64,000 nt of DNA, taken from contig NZ_MUGW01000024.1 in NCBI RefSeq assembly GCF_002217285.1, forward strand, positions 1 to 64,000, written 5' to 3'. Shown piece by piece: positions 17,486-25,857 of the stretch (position 1 is its first letter; every line of letters starts with the position of its first letter). A program made the position numbers and the translations under genes. The stretch is from Flavobacterium hercynium. GTDB lineage: Bacteria; Bacteroidota; Bacteroidia; Flavobacteriales; Flavobacteriaceae. Under the pieces are notes generated by a model. That model did not search any database. It saw nothing but the letters and a program-made list of their open reading frames with translations, and was not told where the DNA came from.

Positions 17486-18037
17486 TTAGATCGGAAAACC
17501 ATTCTCCGGAATTTTCCCCGAAACACCTTCGTAGAACTTTCTCAGAATTTGAATATCGGCTGCATAATCTCCTGTTGGGAAAAATGCTTCTCCAAAAGCA
17601 ACTTGTTTTTTACCCCAGTCAAAAGCAACAGGAACAATTGGCACATTTGCTTTTAGCGCTATATAATAAAAACCACTTCGCAGTTCTGTTACTTTTTTAC
17701 GTGTTCCTTCCGGAGCAACTGCTAAACGAAAAACTTCTTTTCTGTCAAAAATAGAAGCAATAGCATCTACTTTATTCAAACCACCTGAACGATCAAGAGG
17801 TTCACCGCCAACACTTCTAAAATAAAAACCCCAGGGAAATTTAAACAATTCTTTCTTTCCTACCCAGTTCATTTCTAAGCCGGAAATTCCGCGGGTAAAA
17901 ATTCCCAAATAAAAATCATGATTACTTGTATGTGGCAATACCATTAATACACACTTTTTTACCGCTGCATTTTCCATTCCCACTATTTTCCAGCCCATTA
18001 GCTTAAAAAAGATGAATTTGTATATATTTTTCTTCAT
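17486..18037 (-). CDS. PlsC-like acyltransferase
   Basis: This 183-aa protein has acyltransferase motif I as HTSNHD (HX4D, about residue 36) and motif III as PEGTR, separated by the usual about 70 residues. It therefore belongs to the lysophosphatidate/glycerolipid acyltransferase family and probably acts at the inner membrane. It is shorter than E. coli PlsC (245 aa) and has no clear transmembrane anchor. The exact acceptor is unknown. Confidence 0.85.
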   Translation of the reverse strand: MKKNIYKFIFFKLMGWKIVGMENAAVKKCVLMVLPHTSNHDFYLGIFTRGISGLEMNWVGKKELFKFPWGFYFRSVGGEPLDRSGGLNKVDAIASIFDRKEVFRLAVAPEGTRKKVTELRSGFYYIALKANVPIVPVAFDWGKKQVAFGEAFFPTGDYAADIQILRKFYEGVSGKIPENGFPI

Positions 18038-18078
18038 TAAATTTTATTGTTTCATGCAAAATAAAAGATTTAAAATGG

Positions 18079-18086
18079 TAAATTTG
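18079..18086 (+). promoter_or_regulatory. Promoter -7 box of the 18.1-20.5 kb operon
   Basis: TAAATTTG matches TAnnTTTG, 18 bases before the ATG at 18104. Confidence 0.5.
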
Positions 18087-18103
18087 AGTAAAAGCGAAAC
18101 AAA

Positions 18104-18769
18104 ATGATCCCAAAACTGTTTAGTTATCTAATTCCAATTAAAATATTTAAAAAAAAATCAGCACGAAGCAAAACGATTGAAGTAACGTGGGCAAATGGTG
18201 AATTGGTACTGGATTCTGAAAACACAAATTATTCTTATGGAAGTCTGCAACGTATCTTAAGGTATGGTCTTAGAAATATTGGATACGACAAAATTCTCAA
18301 AATGGATCATATTTTAGTACTTGGTGTGGCAGGTGGCAGCGTAATTAAAACGTTGGCAGAAGAAATAAAATACAAAGGAAAAATTACAGGAGTTGAAATT
18401 GACGCTGAAATGATTCAGGTAGCGAACGAATATTTTAACCTCAATCAGATTGAGCAATTAGAAATCATTATCGATGATGCCTTTGAGTTTGTACTCAAAA
18501 CAAAAGAACATTATGATTTAATCATCATTGACATTTTTGAAGATATAAAAATGCCTAACTTTTTATTTGAAAGTTTTTTTAGCAATCGAGTTTGCCAACT
18601 TTTGAAAAATAAGGGATTCATTCTTTTTAATACCATGATTCTGGATGAAGCGCACAATGTTAGAAACAAGAAGTATATTTCAGAAATCGACTCTAAACTT
18701 TTTTCTACCAAAATGCTGCCTCGTGTAGAAGATCATAACGAATTAATAATCATCGAAAAAGTAGCGTAA
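18104..18769 (+). CDS. Spermidine-synthase-fold SAM-dependent protein
   Basis: The 221-aa protein has a Rossmann-type SAM-binding fold like spermidine synthases: LGVAGGSVIKTLAEE (SAM loop, about 70), GVEIDAEMIQVANEYF, then DDAFEFV and YDLIIIDIFED. It lacks the full N-terminal beta-domain of true spermidine synthases, so aminopropyl transfer is unproven; it may be a methyltransferase-like relative. It is the first gene of a tight operon with an M23 peptidase (10-base gap), a lipoprotein (6) and a secreted protein (12). Confidence 0.82.
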   Translation: MIPKLFSYLIPIKIFKKKSARSKTIEVTWANGELVLDSENTNYSYGSLQRILRYGLRNIGYDKILKMDHILVLGVAGGSVIKTLAEEIKYKGKITGVEIDAEMIQVANEYFNLNQIEQLEIIIDDAFEFVLKTKEHYDLIIIDIFEDIKMPNFLFESFFSNRVCQLLKNKGFILFNTMILDEAHNVRNKKYISEIDSKLFSTKMLPRVEDHNELIIIEKVA

Positions 18770-18779
18770 TTTAGTATTT

Positions 18780-19457
18780 ATGAAGAGTCTTATTTCTATT
18801 TTAAAATCTTTACCACCCACAAAAGTAATTGATTCCAGTATTGATTATTCTAAATATGTTGCTTTAGATTTATCGGTTACCAATAAAGAATTATTTGAGA
18901 ACAAACCGGCTGATGCTGCTGAATTTGAAAATTATGTAGATCACTTTTTGGAGCGAAACAATGCAAAAGTGGCTTTTGGCGGTTATATCGAAGGGCGTAC
19001 TTTATATCAGCGAAGCACTATTTTCAAAAATGATTCTGCTTTAGAACGAAACATACATATTGGATTAGATTTATGGACAAAAGAGGGAACATCCGTTTTG
19101 GTTCCGCTTGACGGAAAAGTACATAGCTTTAAAAACAACGTTGGTTTGGGCGATTATGGACCGACCATTATTTTAGAACACGAAATTGAAAATGAAAAAT
19201 TTTATACTTTATACGGTCATTTATCGTTAGAAAGTATAGAAAACCTTGCCGTTGGGGCAGCTTTCAAAAAGGGCGACACCATTGCAACTCTTGGAAATTC
19301 AACTATAAATGGAGATTATGCACCACATCTTCATTTTCAGATTATACAAAATATAGAAGATTATTGGGGAGATTATCCCGGAGTCTGCAACACCAATCAC
19401 CTGAATTTTTACATTGAAAACTGCCCCGACCCTAATTTATTATTAAAAATAACATAA
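18780..19457 (+). CDS. M23-family (LytM) metallopeptidase
   Basis: Residues about 85-200 form an M23 domain with zinc-ligand motifs HIGLDLW (HxxxD), YGHLS and HLHFQI. This enzyme class cuts peptidoglycan cross-bridges or serves as an amidase activator. There is no recognisable signal peptide at this start, so export is uncertain. The substrate is not known. It lies 10 bases after the SAM-fold gene and 6 bases before a lipoprotein gene. Confidence 0.88.
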   Translation: MKSLISILKSLPPTKVIDSSIDYSKYVALDLSVTNKELFENKPADAAEFENYVDHFLERNNAKVAFGGYIEGRTLYQRSTIFKNDSALERNIHIGLDLWTKEGTSVLVPLDGKVHSFKNNVGLGDYGPTIILEHEIENEKFYTLYGHLSLESIENLAVGAAFKKGDTIATLGNSTINGDYAPHLHFQIIQNIEDYWGDYPGVCNTNHLNFYIENCPDPNLLLKIT

Positions 19458-19463
19458 ATAGTT

Positions 19464-19937
19464 ATGAAGAAAGCAGTATTGATTATAAGTTTGCTAATGT
19501 TAATTGGCTGTAAATCGAAAAATGTAAGCCGTGACACGGAAGATTTAAAAATTAAAAAAGTTTCTGGAGCAGAAATAAATTCCAGCCAGCAACAAAAAGC
19601 CTATGATTTAGGAAAACGAGTTTTAGAAACTTGTAACACATCAAAGTTTAAACCTTTTAATGAAACTGAAGTTACCAAATCGGTAATGGAAAACACAACA
19701 GAAGAACGTTTAACAAAAACCTGTCAGCGATTTAGACAATATTACGGAAGTTTCATTGATCTTAAATTAGATGGCGTTTACAAAAGCAAGCAGGAAGTTA
19801 TCTATCGTTATCATGCGATGTACAGCAAAAAGGTAGCCAACAAAGAACTTCGTGTTTTTGTAGATGAAAACAATTTGATCTCTGCCATTAAATCGATGGA
19901 TTGGGATGAAAAATTTGACGCTAAAATAAACGAATAA
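19464..19937 (+). CDS. Predicted lipoprotein of unknown function
   Basis: A lipoprotein signal peptide (MKKAVLIISLLMLIGCKSKN, lipobox LIGC) predicts lipid anchoring, most likely in the outer membrane. The mature part (about 140 aa) has two Cys (LETCN and KTCQR) and resembles no domain I can name. It sits in the operon between the M23 peptidase and another exported protein, suggesting an envelope role. Confidence 0.82.
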   Translation: MKKAVLIISLLMLIGCKSKNVSRDTEDLKIKKVSGAEINSSQQQKAYDLGKRVLETCNTSKFKPFNETEVTKSVMENTTEERLTKTCQRFRQYYGSFIDLKLDGVYKSKQEVIYRYHAMYSKKVANKELRVFVDENNLISAIKSMDWDEKFDAKINE

Positions 19938-19949
19938 TAAAATTAAATT

Positions 19950-20474
19950 ATGAATTTAAAATTACCTCTTTTTGTCTTTCTGCTAATCTCGACATTAGCA
20001 TGTGCTCAGGAAAGTATGGTTGTAAACGGCTCTAAACCTTGGCCAGCTACCGAAAATTATACTTTTATTTGCGAAAAATATGCTTACACAGGCGAGACCG
20101 ATGTTCAGATTGCAAAAACAGACAAAGGAGGTATTTTAAAATTAACCGTTAAAACAGCAAACGACATTGTTAGAATTGCCGGTGGTTTGTATGTTGATTT
20201 AGCCAATGGTGATGTTATTGCCTGCGTAGACAGAAATGTAAAAGAAGCTGCAGACGGAAAAACTTCATCCTATTATTATTTTACTCCGGCAGAATTTAAT
20301 AAACTAAAAAATACCGATATCAAAGCAATCCGTTTTATACTGGCAGGAGGTCCTACTACTTTTGGAAATCAGACAGGATATTTTACGACGATAAACAGAA
20401 CTGCTTATTTTTCAACTGCTTTTGATACCTCAAAAAAAACATTTAATACTGCTTCGGCAATTAGTCTTTTATAA
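19950..20474 (+). CDS. Secreted protein of unknown function
   Basis: The N-terminus (MNLKLPLFVFLLISTLACAQ) is a signal peptide, cleaved after A-C-A or possibly processed at the Cys. The mature about 155 residues contain beta-rich stretches (GGILKLTVKTANDIVRIAGG) and no recognisable motif. It is the fourth gene of the 18.1-20.5 kb operon. Confidence 0.78.
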   Translation: MNLKLPLFVFLLISTLACAQESMVVNGSKPWPATENYTFICEKYAYTGETDVQIAKTDKGGILKLTVKTANDIVRIAGGLYVDLANGDVIACVDRNVKEAADGKTSSYYYFTPAEFNKLKNTDIKAIRFILAGGPTTFGNQTGYFTTINRTAYFSTAFDTSKKTFNTASAISLL

Positions 20475-20524
20475 GCAATTATATCATTTAATAATTCTTA
20501 TATTTATCATCTAATTTATCTTAC

Positions 20525-20995
20525 ATGAATTCAAACGAAAATTTAATTACAAAATTCTATACTGCTTTTGCAAATGCTGACTACCAAACGATGAGTGAAT
20601 GTTACCATCCTAAAGTACATTTTATAGATCCCGCATTTGGTTTATTGAAAGAACAACAAGTTTCTGATATGTGGAGAATGTTACTTTTAAGAAGTAAAGG
20701 CAATATTAAAATTGAATTTTCAGCTGTTAAAGCAGATGAATCTACTGGTTCTGCAAAATGGGTTGCTACCTATAATTTCAGCAAAACAAACAGAATGGTA
20801 ACCAATAGAGTTTCGGCTGAGTTTGTTTTCCAGGACGGATTAATAATAAAACATACTGACAGTTTTGATGTTTGGAAATGGTCCAAGCAAGCTTTTGGTA
20901 CAACAGGACTTTTATTGGGATGGACTGGATTTTTCCACAATAAAATTCAAAAGCAAGCTTTGTTGTCATTAAGTAAATTTCAGCAAACAACATAA
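20525..20995 (+). CDS. NTF2-like (SnoaL-fold) protein
   Basis: The 156-aa protein starts with the typical NTF2-fold helix FYTAFANADYQTMSECYHPKVHFIDPAFG and continues with the beta-sheet part ending FQDGLIIKHTDSFDVWKW. This fold is used by small isomerases, cyclases and ligand-binding proteins. The ligand is unknown. It starts 50 bases after the preceding operon and may belong to it. Confidence 0.85.
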   Translation: MNSNENLITKFYTAFANADYQTMSECYHPKVHFIDPAFGLLKEQQVSDMWRMLLLRSKGNIKIEFSAVKADESTGSAKWVATYNFSKTNRMVTNRVSAEFVFQDGLIIKHTDSFDVWKWSKQAFGTTGLLLGWTGFFHNKIQKQALLSLSKFQQTT

Positions 20996-21134
20996 TTTCC
21001 TTTAAAAATCGAAATTTATAATTCACATTAACTAAAATATTTTTTAGTCTTTATTCAATTTATAAGCCGTTATACTATTATACGTTTTTTGGTTATTGCT
21101 CTTTGTTAAGTTAATGGTGTTTCAATGAATAAAT

Positions 21135-22877
21135 ATGAAAGAACTTGTACACAAAAAATTAAATGAACTTCAGGCTACAGCAATTTGCGGAAACGATATT
21201 AGTTCTTCCTGCTTATATGTCTCTGCTTTAACAATTTTATATGCAGGACAATACGCCTGGATTTCTTTACTAATTGTTGCCGTAGTTTTATTTTTGTTTA
21301 GAAAAATTTATGGTGAAGTTGTAGGCGCAATTCCTTTAAATGGTGGAGCATATAATGTTTTACTAAATACTTCAACAAAACGCCTTGCCTCTCTGGCAGC
21401 AACATTAACTGTTTTGTCTTATATGGCAACGGCAGTAATTTCAGCTTCAGAAGGAATGCATTATTTACACGGTATTTTTGATGGTCTTAATGTAACGATT
21501 GCAACAGTCATTGTTTTAGTTTTGTTTACAGGATTGGCCATTTTAGGAATTGGTGAATCTGCTTTTGTCGCCGTCTTTATTTTTATTACACATCTTGTTA
21601 CCTTAAGCCTTTTAGTTTTAGCATCCTTGTGGTTCATTTTAAATAATGGTTTGGAAACATTTCATATCAATTGGCAAATGCCCGTCGCATTCGGAAATAT
21701 AAAAACAGCACTTTTTCTTGGTTTCTCGGCAGCAATGCTCGGAATTTCAGGTTTTGAGAGTTCTGCAAATTTTGTTGAAGAGCAAGAACATGGTGTTTTT
21801 CCTAAGACGTTGCGAAACATGTGGGGAATCGTTAGTTTTTTCAATCCGGTTATCGCACTTTTATTAATCAGTATTATTCCCTTAACAGAAGTTGGTGCTA
21901 ATAAAGAATCACTTCTCGCCTATCTTGGCGAAACTACCGGTGGTTCATGGCTGGCATGGCTGATTTCTGTAGATGCTGTTTTAGTTTTATGCGGAGCTGT
22001 ACTAACTTCATTTGTTGGTGTTTCCGGATTATTAAACCGAATGACCTTAGACCGAATTTTGCCAAATTATTTTCTAAAACAAAATAAAAGAGGATCACAT
22101 TACAGAATCGTAATCAGCTTCTTGGTTTTATGTTTATCTGTTCAATTTGCAACCAGCGGTCATTTAGAATCTTTAGCAGGAGTTTATACTTTTTCTTTTT
22201 TGGCTGTTATGGCATTATTTGGAATCGGAAATTTGTTGCTTAAATACAAACGAGAAAAATTACCAAGACCGGAGCGCGCAAAAGGAATTTCAGTATTAAT
22301 TGCTGTTTCCGCTATTATTGCTGCCTTTGTGGGTAACATGAAATTGAATATTTACGCTTTTTATACCTTTCTTCAATATATGGTTCCTGCATTAATTTTT
22401 ATCGGAATCATGCTAAATCGTGTTTTTTTAATTCGGGTTTTAGTTTTAGCCTTAGAATATTTCTACGAACCTTTGCGTAAAATGGTCGTATTGAGCAATC
22501 GTTATTTGCGAAAAATGAGTTTAGAAATAAATTCGCAGGAATTTGTATTCTTTACGAAAGGCGATAATATTGCTATTCTGAATAAAGTTTTGCAATATGT
22601 TGAAGGAAACGAAACAACAAAAAAACTTAAGATTGTATATATCACAAGTGGCGTTTCTAATAGTGAAGCTTTACAAACTGATCTTGAAGTCCTTGATCGT
22701 GCTTACGATCAAATAGATATTGAGTACCTTGAAATTGAAGGCGTTTTTGGTCCCGAAATTATAGACGAGTTATCTAAAAAATGGAACATTCCTAAAAACT
22801 TTATGTTTATTGGTTCACCGGGAAATAAATTCTCCTACCGAGTTTCAGATCTTGGAGGTGTTCGTTTGATCATGTAA
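21135..22877 (+). CDS. APC-family amino-acid permease with C-terminal cytosolic domain
   Basis: About 12 hydrophobic segments fill residues 1-450, with APC-superfamily features such as GEVVGAIPLNGGAYNVLLN in the first part. Residues about 460-580 form a hydrophilic domain (FVFFTKGDNIAILNKVLQYV, then FMFIGSPGNKFSYRVSDLGG), probably regulatory. Transport of amino acids or similar metabolites across the inner membrane is inferred from family membership; the substrate is unknown. The intergenic repeat region begins directly after it. Confidence 0.85.
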   Translation: MKELVHKKLNELQATAICGNDISSSCLYVSALTILYAGQYAWISLLIVAVVLFLFRKIYGEVVGAIPLNGGAYNVLLNTSTKRLASLAATLTVLSYMATAVISASEGMHYLHGIFDGLNVTIATVIVLVLFTGLAILGIGESAFVAVFIFITHLVTLSLLVLASLWFILNNGLETFHINWQMPVAFGNIKTALFLGFSAAMLGISGFESSANFVEEQEHGVFPKTLRNMWGIVSFFNPVIALLLISIIPLTEVGANKESLLAYLGETTGGSWLAWLISVDAVLVLCGAVLTSFVGVSGLLNRMTLDRILPNYFLKQNKRGSHYRIVISFLVLCLSVQFATSGHLESLAGVYTFSFLAVMALFGIGNLLLKYKREKLPRPERAKGISVLIAVSAIIAAFVGNMKLNIYAFYTFLQYMVPALIFIGIMLNRVFLIRVLVLALEYFYEPLRKMVVLSNRYLRKMSLEINSQEFVFFTKGDNIAILNKVLQYVEGNETTKKLKIVYITSGVSNSEALQTDLEVLDRAYDQIDIEYLEIEGVFGPEIIDELSKKWNIPKNFMFIGSPGNKFSYRVSDLGGVRLIM

Positions 22878-22911
22878 TAATCAGGAGCACAAAAATCAAG
22901 TTTCCCAGAAC

Positions 22912-22996
22912 TCCACTCCCGCTTTTCGCTAAATCTTTTATGGCACAATTAGTTACGGAAATTGCCATAAAAGGATATCGCTTCAATCGGGGCTAG
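22912..22996. repeat. REP-like palindromic intergenic element, copy 1
   Basis: An 11-bp perfect stem (CTTTTATGGCA 22935-22945 with TGCCATAAAAG 22963-22973) is flanked by arms with CCCGC on the left and AATCGGGGCTAG on the right. In reverse complement it closely matches the element at 36196-36286: both contain CTAGCCC, GAAGCGATATCC and, on the other arm, an AGCG-A-AGC-GGA core. This looks like a dispersed REP-type element. Confidence 0.75.
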
Positions 22997-23840
22997 ATAA
23001 GAAAATGTAGAGATTAAATTTAAACACAAATTTCACCAATTTTCACTAATCTATTTGGGCAAATTTTAGTTTATGTCATTAATTTTAAAAAATTTAATTC
23101 GTGCTCACCCGTTAAATTTGTGTTGATTTGGAAAATGTGCCTACACGGCAGGCTTCAATCGGGGCTAGATAGGAAAATATAGAGATTAAAAATAAATATA
23201 AATTCCACCAATTTTCACTAATCTATTTGTGCAAATTTTAGTTTATGCCATTAATTTAAAAAAATTTAATTCGTGCTCATTCGTTAAATTTGTGTTGATT
23301 TTGAAAATGTGCCTACACGGCAGGCTTCAATCGGGGCTAGATAGGAAAATATAGAGATTAAAAATAAATATAAATTCCACCAATTTTCACTAATCTATTT
23401 GGGCAAATTTTAGTTTATGCCATTAATTTAAAAAAATTTAATTCGTGCTCATTCGTTAAATTTGTGTTGATTTTGAAAATGTGCCTACACGGCAGGCTTC
23501 AATCGGGGCTAGATAGGAAAATATAGAGATTAAAATTAAACACAAATTCCATCAATTTTCACTAATCTATTTGGGCAAATTTTAGTTTGTGTCATTAATT
23601 TTAAAAAATTTAATTCGTGCTCATTCGTGAAATTTGTGTTGATTTTGAAAATGTGCCTACACGGCAGGCTTCAATTGGGGCTAGATAGGAAAATATAGAG
23701 ATTAAAATTAAATACAAATTCCACCAATTTTCACTAATCTATTTGGGTAAATTTTGGTTTGTGTTATTAATTTTAAAAAATTTAATTCGTGCTCATTCGT
23801 GAAATTTGTGTTGATTTTAAAAATGTGCTTACATGGCAGT
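22981..23840. repeat. Five tandem copies of a 172-bp repeat
   Basis: The anchor CTTCAATCGGGGCTAG recurs at 22981, 23153, 23325, 23497 and 23669 (last copy TTGGGG), exactly 172 bases apart, and a decayed sixth anchor starts near 23839. Units two and three differ at about one base; unit one is the most divergent. Each unit starts with the right arm of the REP-like element and contains diverged inverted arms, best seen in unit one as ACACAAATTTCAC and later AAATTTGTGT. I see no credible gene inside. Confidence 0.95.
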
Positions 23841-23885
23841 GCAATCGGGGCTAGAAAAGAAAAAATAGTGTTTCTCAGAAATAAC

Positions 23886-23916
23886 AAACCCGACAAGTGT
23901 TTTGCTCGTCGGGTTT
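23886..23916. terminator. Terminator downstream of the S41 peptidase
   Basis: The stem AAACCCGAC / GTCGGGTTT has extra pairing inside. It is followed by a T run on the plus strand and a weaker one on the minus strand. It stands between the repeat array and the S41 gene. Confidence 0.7.
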
Positions 23917-23950
23917 ACTTTTTGAAACAACTTTAGTTTTTATAAAGTCT

Positions 23951-25606
23951 TTATGCTCCTTTGTTTACAAACTGAATTGCTCTGTCTAAAACTTCATCTT
24001 TCTTTTCCTGAGTTCCCACAATTGTTGGTTTGACCACAATATTTGGAACAATTCCAACACGTTGGGTTTCTTTTTTATTTGGATAAAATACTCCGGATGA
24101 AGTAAATGAAGAATTAAAACCATTAATGATAGTAAAATTGTAATTAGGTCCATCTGCACCAGCAGTTTGACTTCCAATTATAGTCGTATTGGGTGCTGTC
24201 TGAAAAGCCATAGCTGTTTGCTCACCAAAACTAAAAGTACCGGAACCCACCAGAACAATCACTTTTCCTTTGTAATAATCCGGATTTATTTTACCACATT
24301 CCTGCATTTCGTTTGCCCAAATGTAACGTCCAGGAAAACTGAGATCTTGAGAAAGCAATCTCAAAATTGGTTTTGGTTCTGGATTTAAATATTCATGCAA
24401 AAGAAAATCGGTGTATTTTGGTCTGCTTCTTACATCAAAAATTATGGACTGAGTATTTTTTAATTCTTCCATCATCACATTGATGTCCACCTTTTCGACC
24501 TGACTCATGTTAACGTATCCGATATTGTTTTCTAAAATTTTCCACTTGTCCGTACTTTTTGGAGGTGTTCTTTTTAGATCACGATTTTCATACAATCGTA
24601 TTCTCTTTACTGATTTCAGATTGTTTCTGATAAACTCAATTTCAAGGTCAGGCATATTTCCAGTAAGCATCACCATCCCAATAGACGGAAGAGCTGCATC
24701 TTTATTTGAACCTGACATGTATTTTTCCAGTTCCTTTACTTTTTGAGCAACCGTCTTACCATTAACTTTAGTGATTATATCCCCTATTTTAATGTCATCG
24801 ATGTTTGCAAGTGAATCATTAGCTAAATTCGTAACAACAGCTTTGTCATCTATAATTTTTACTGAAGCTGCAATATATTTTTCTCCTCCTAAGTATTCTA
24901 TCATTTTCATACTGAAAGTACCCGCGTGAGTATCATTCAATTTTATAGACAATTCACGCATGGCCAACAAGAAATCTTTCTCTGATGCTGGCGTAGCAAT
25001 ATTGGGTAAGATTTCCACCAAGGCATCATCCCATTTTTGATCCATTACATATTTGTACGGGAAAAAATATTCTACATAATTCCAAAATCGAAATAAGCTT
25101 AGAATACGCATATTTTTATTAGTCCAGTCAAACTCAGTATATTCTATTTCATTTGTAAAAGAAAGTCGAACGCCCTCACCTTCAAGCGATACATAATGGT
25201 TTTTTCCCTGAAATCTGTTTTCAGTAATAAACTGCAATTGTTCAGAGAGTTTCTTAGAAAATAATTTATTTCTTTTAATCCAATCTAAATCAAGGTTTTT
25301 AGTAAACAAATCAGTTTTAGCATCAAGCACTAAAGGTTTATTAGCAGGAACAACGCCAAGTGTTTCAACCCATTTTTCTAAAATAGTAGAAAACTCTTCT
25401 TTAGTTTGTGCTTTGTCAATTTCAGGCAAAATGTCAAAAAGTTTTTTGTCCCAATTGGTTTTTCCTCCTGCAACTTCAGGATGATAATATTTTAAAAATC
25501 CCCAAACTTTGCAAGTCGCTGCTAATTTTTGGTTTTCGGTAATTTTTGTTTGAGAAAATAAGGTTTGGGTAATGACAATAAAAAAACATAATGTAATTTT
25601 TTTCAT
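23951..25606 (-). CDS. S41-family (C-terminal processing) peptidase, exported
   Basis: A signal peptide (MKKITLCFFIVITQTLFSQ) exports it. An N-terminal helical region of about 200 residues is followed by a PDZ-like region (about 250-330, IKIGDIITKVNGKTV) and the S41 catalytic domain, with the probable nucleophile Ser in GSGTFSFGEQ (about 455) and IGSQTAGADG downstream. Such serine peptidases degrade or process envelope proteins. Length (551 aa) is typical of Bacteroidetes S41 proteins. It is transcribed alone. Confidence 0.9.
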   Translation of the reverse strand: MKKITLCFFIVITQTLFSQTKITENQKLAATCKVWGFLKYYHPEVAGGKTNWDKKLFDILPEIDKAQTKEEFSTILEKWVETLGVVPANKPLVLDAKTDLFTKNLDLDWIKRNKLFSKKLSEQLQFITENRFQGKNHYVSLEGEGVRLSFTNEIEYTEFDWTNKNMRILSLFRFWNYVEYFFPYKYVMDQKWDDALVEILPNIATPASEKDFLLAMRELSIKLNDTHAGTFSMKMIEYLGGEKYIAASVKIIDDKAVVTNLANDSLANIDDIKIGDIITKVNGKTVAQKVKELEKYMSGSNKDAALPSIGMVMLTGNMPDLEIEFIRNNLKSVKRIRLYENRDLKRTPPKSTDKWKILENNIGYVNMSQVEKVDINVMMEELKNTQSIIFDVRSRPKYTDFLLHEYLNPEPKPILRLLSQDLSFPGRYIWANEMQECGKINPDYYKGKVIVLVGSGTFSFGEQTAMAFQTAPNTTIIGSQTAGADGPNYNFTIINGFNSSFTSSGVFYPNKKETQRVGIVPNIVVKPTIVGTQEKKDEVLDRAIQFVNKGA

Positions 25607-25773
25607 GTAGTAATTTGGTTTAAATAGGTTTTTGGTTGATTAAAAAATAGTAAGATATTTTTTGTAAAAGTGAATAAAAATTAGTTTTACTCAAAGAAAA
25701 ACTGTCGCTATTTTTTATGCTATCCTAAAGAATTTTTCAGACAGCTGTAAAACAGTTATTTACCTTTAAAAAT

Positions 25774-25810
25774 TAAAAAATCCCGATAGCTTAAAAAAAA
25801 CTATCGGGAT
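25774..25810 (-). terminator. Terminator of the class V aminotransferase gene
   Basis: On the minus strand a 10-bp stem ATCCCGATAG / CTATCGGGAT is followed by TTTTTTAATT. It lies 48 bases after the stop codon. Confidence 0.85.
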
Positions 25811-25857
25811 ACATATTATATGTTCTACAGAAAAATAGAAACTGTTCTAATCTAGTA

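Noticed and set aside
22981..23840. CRISPR array
   Set aside because: The repeats are 172 bp, directly adjoining and lack variable spacers; no cas genes are present.
23708..23936. Two about 60-codon frames at the end of the 172-bp array
   Set aside because: They cover repeat units and the terminator, have no domain or start signal, and would overlap each other on opposite strands.
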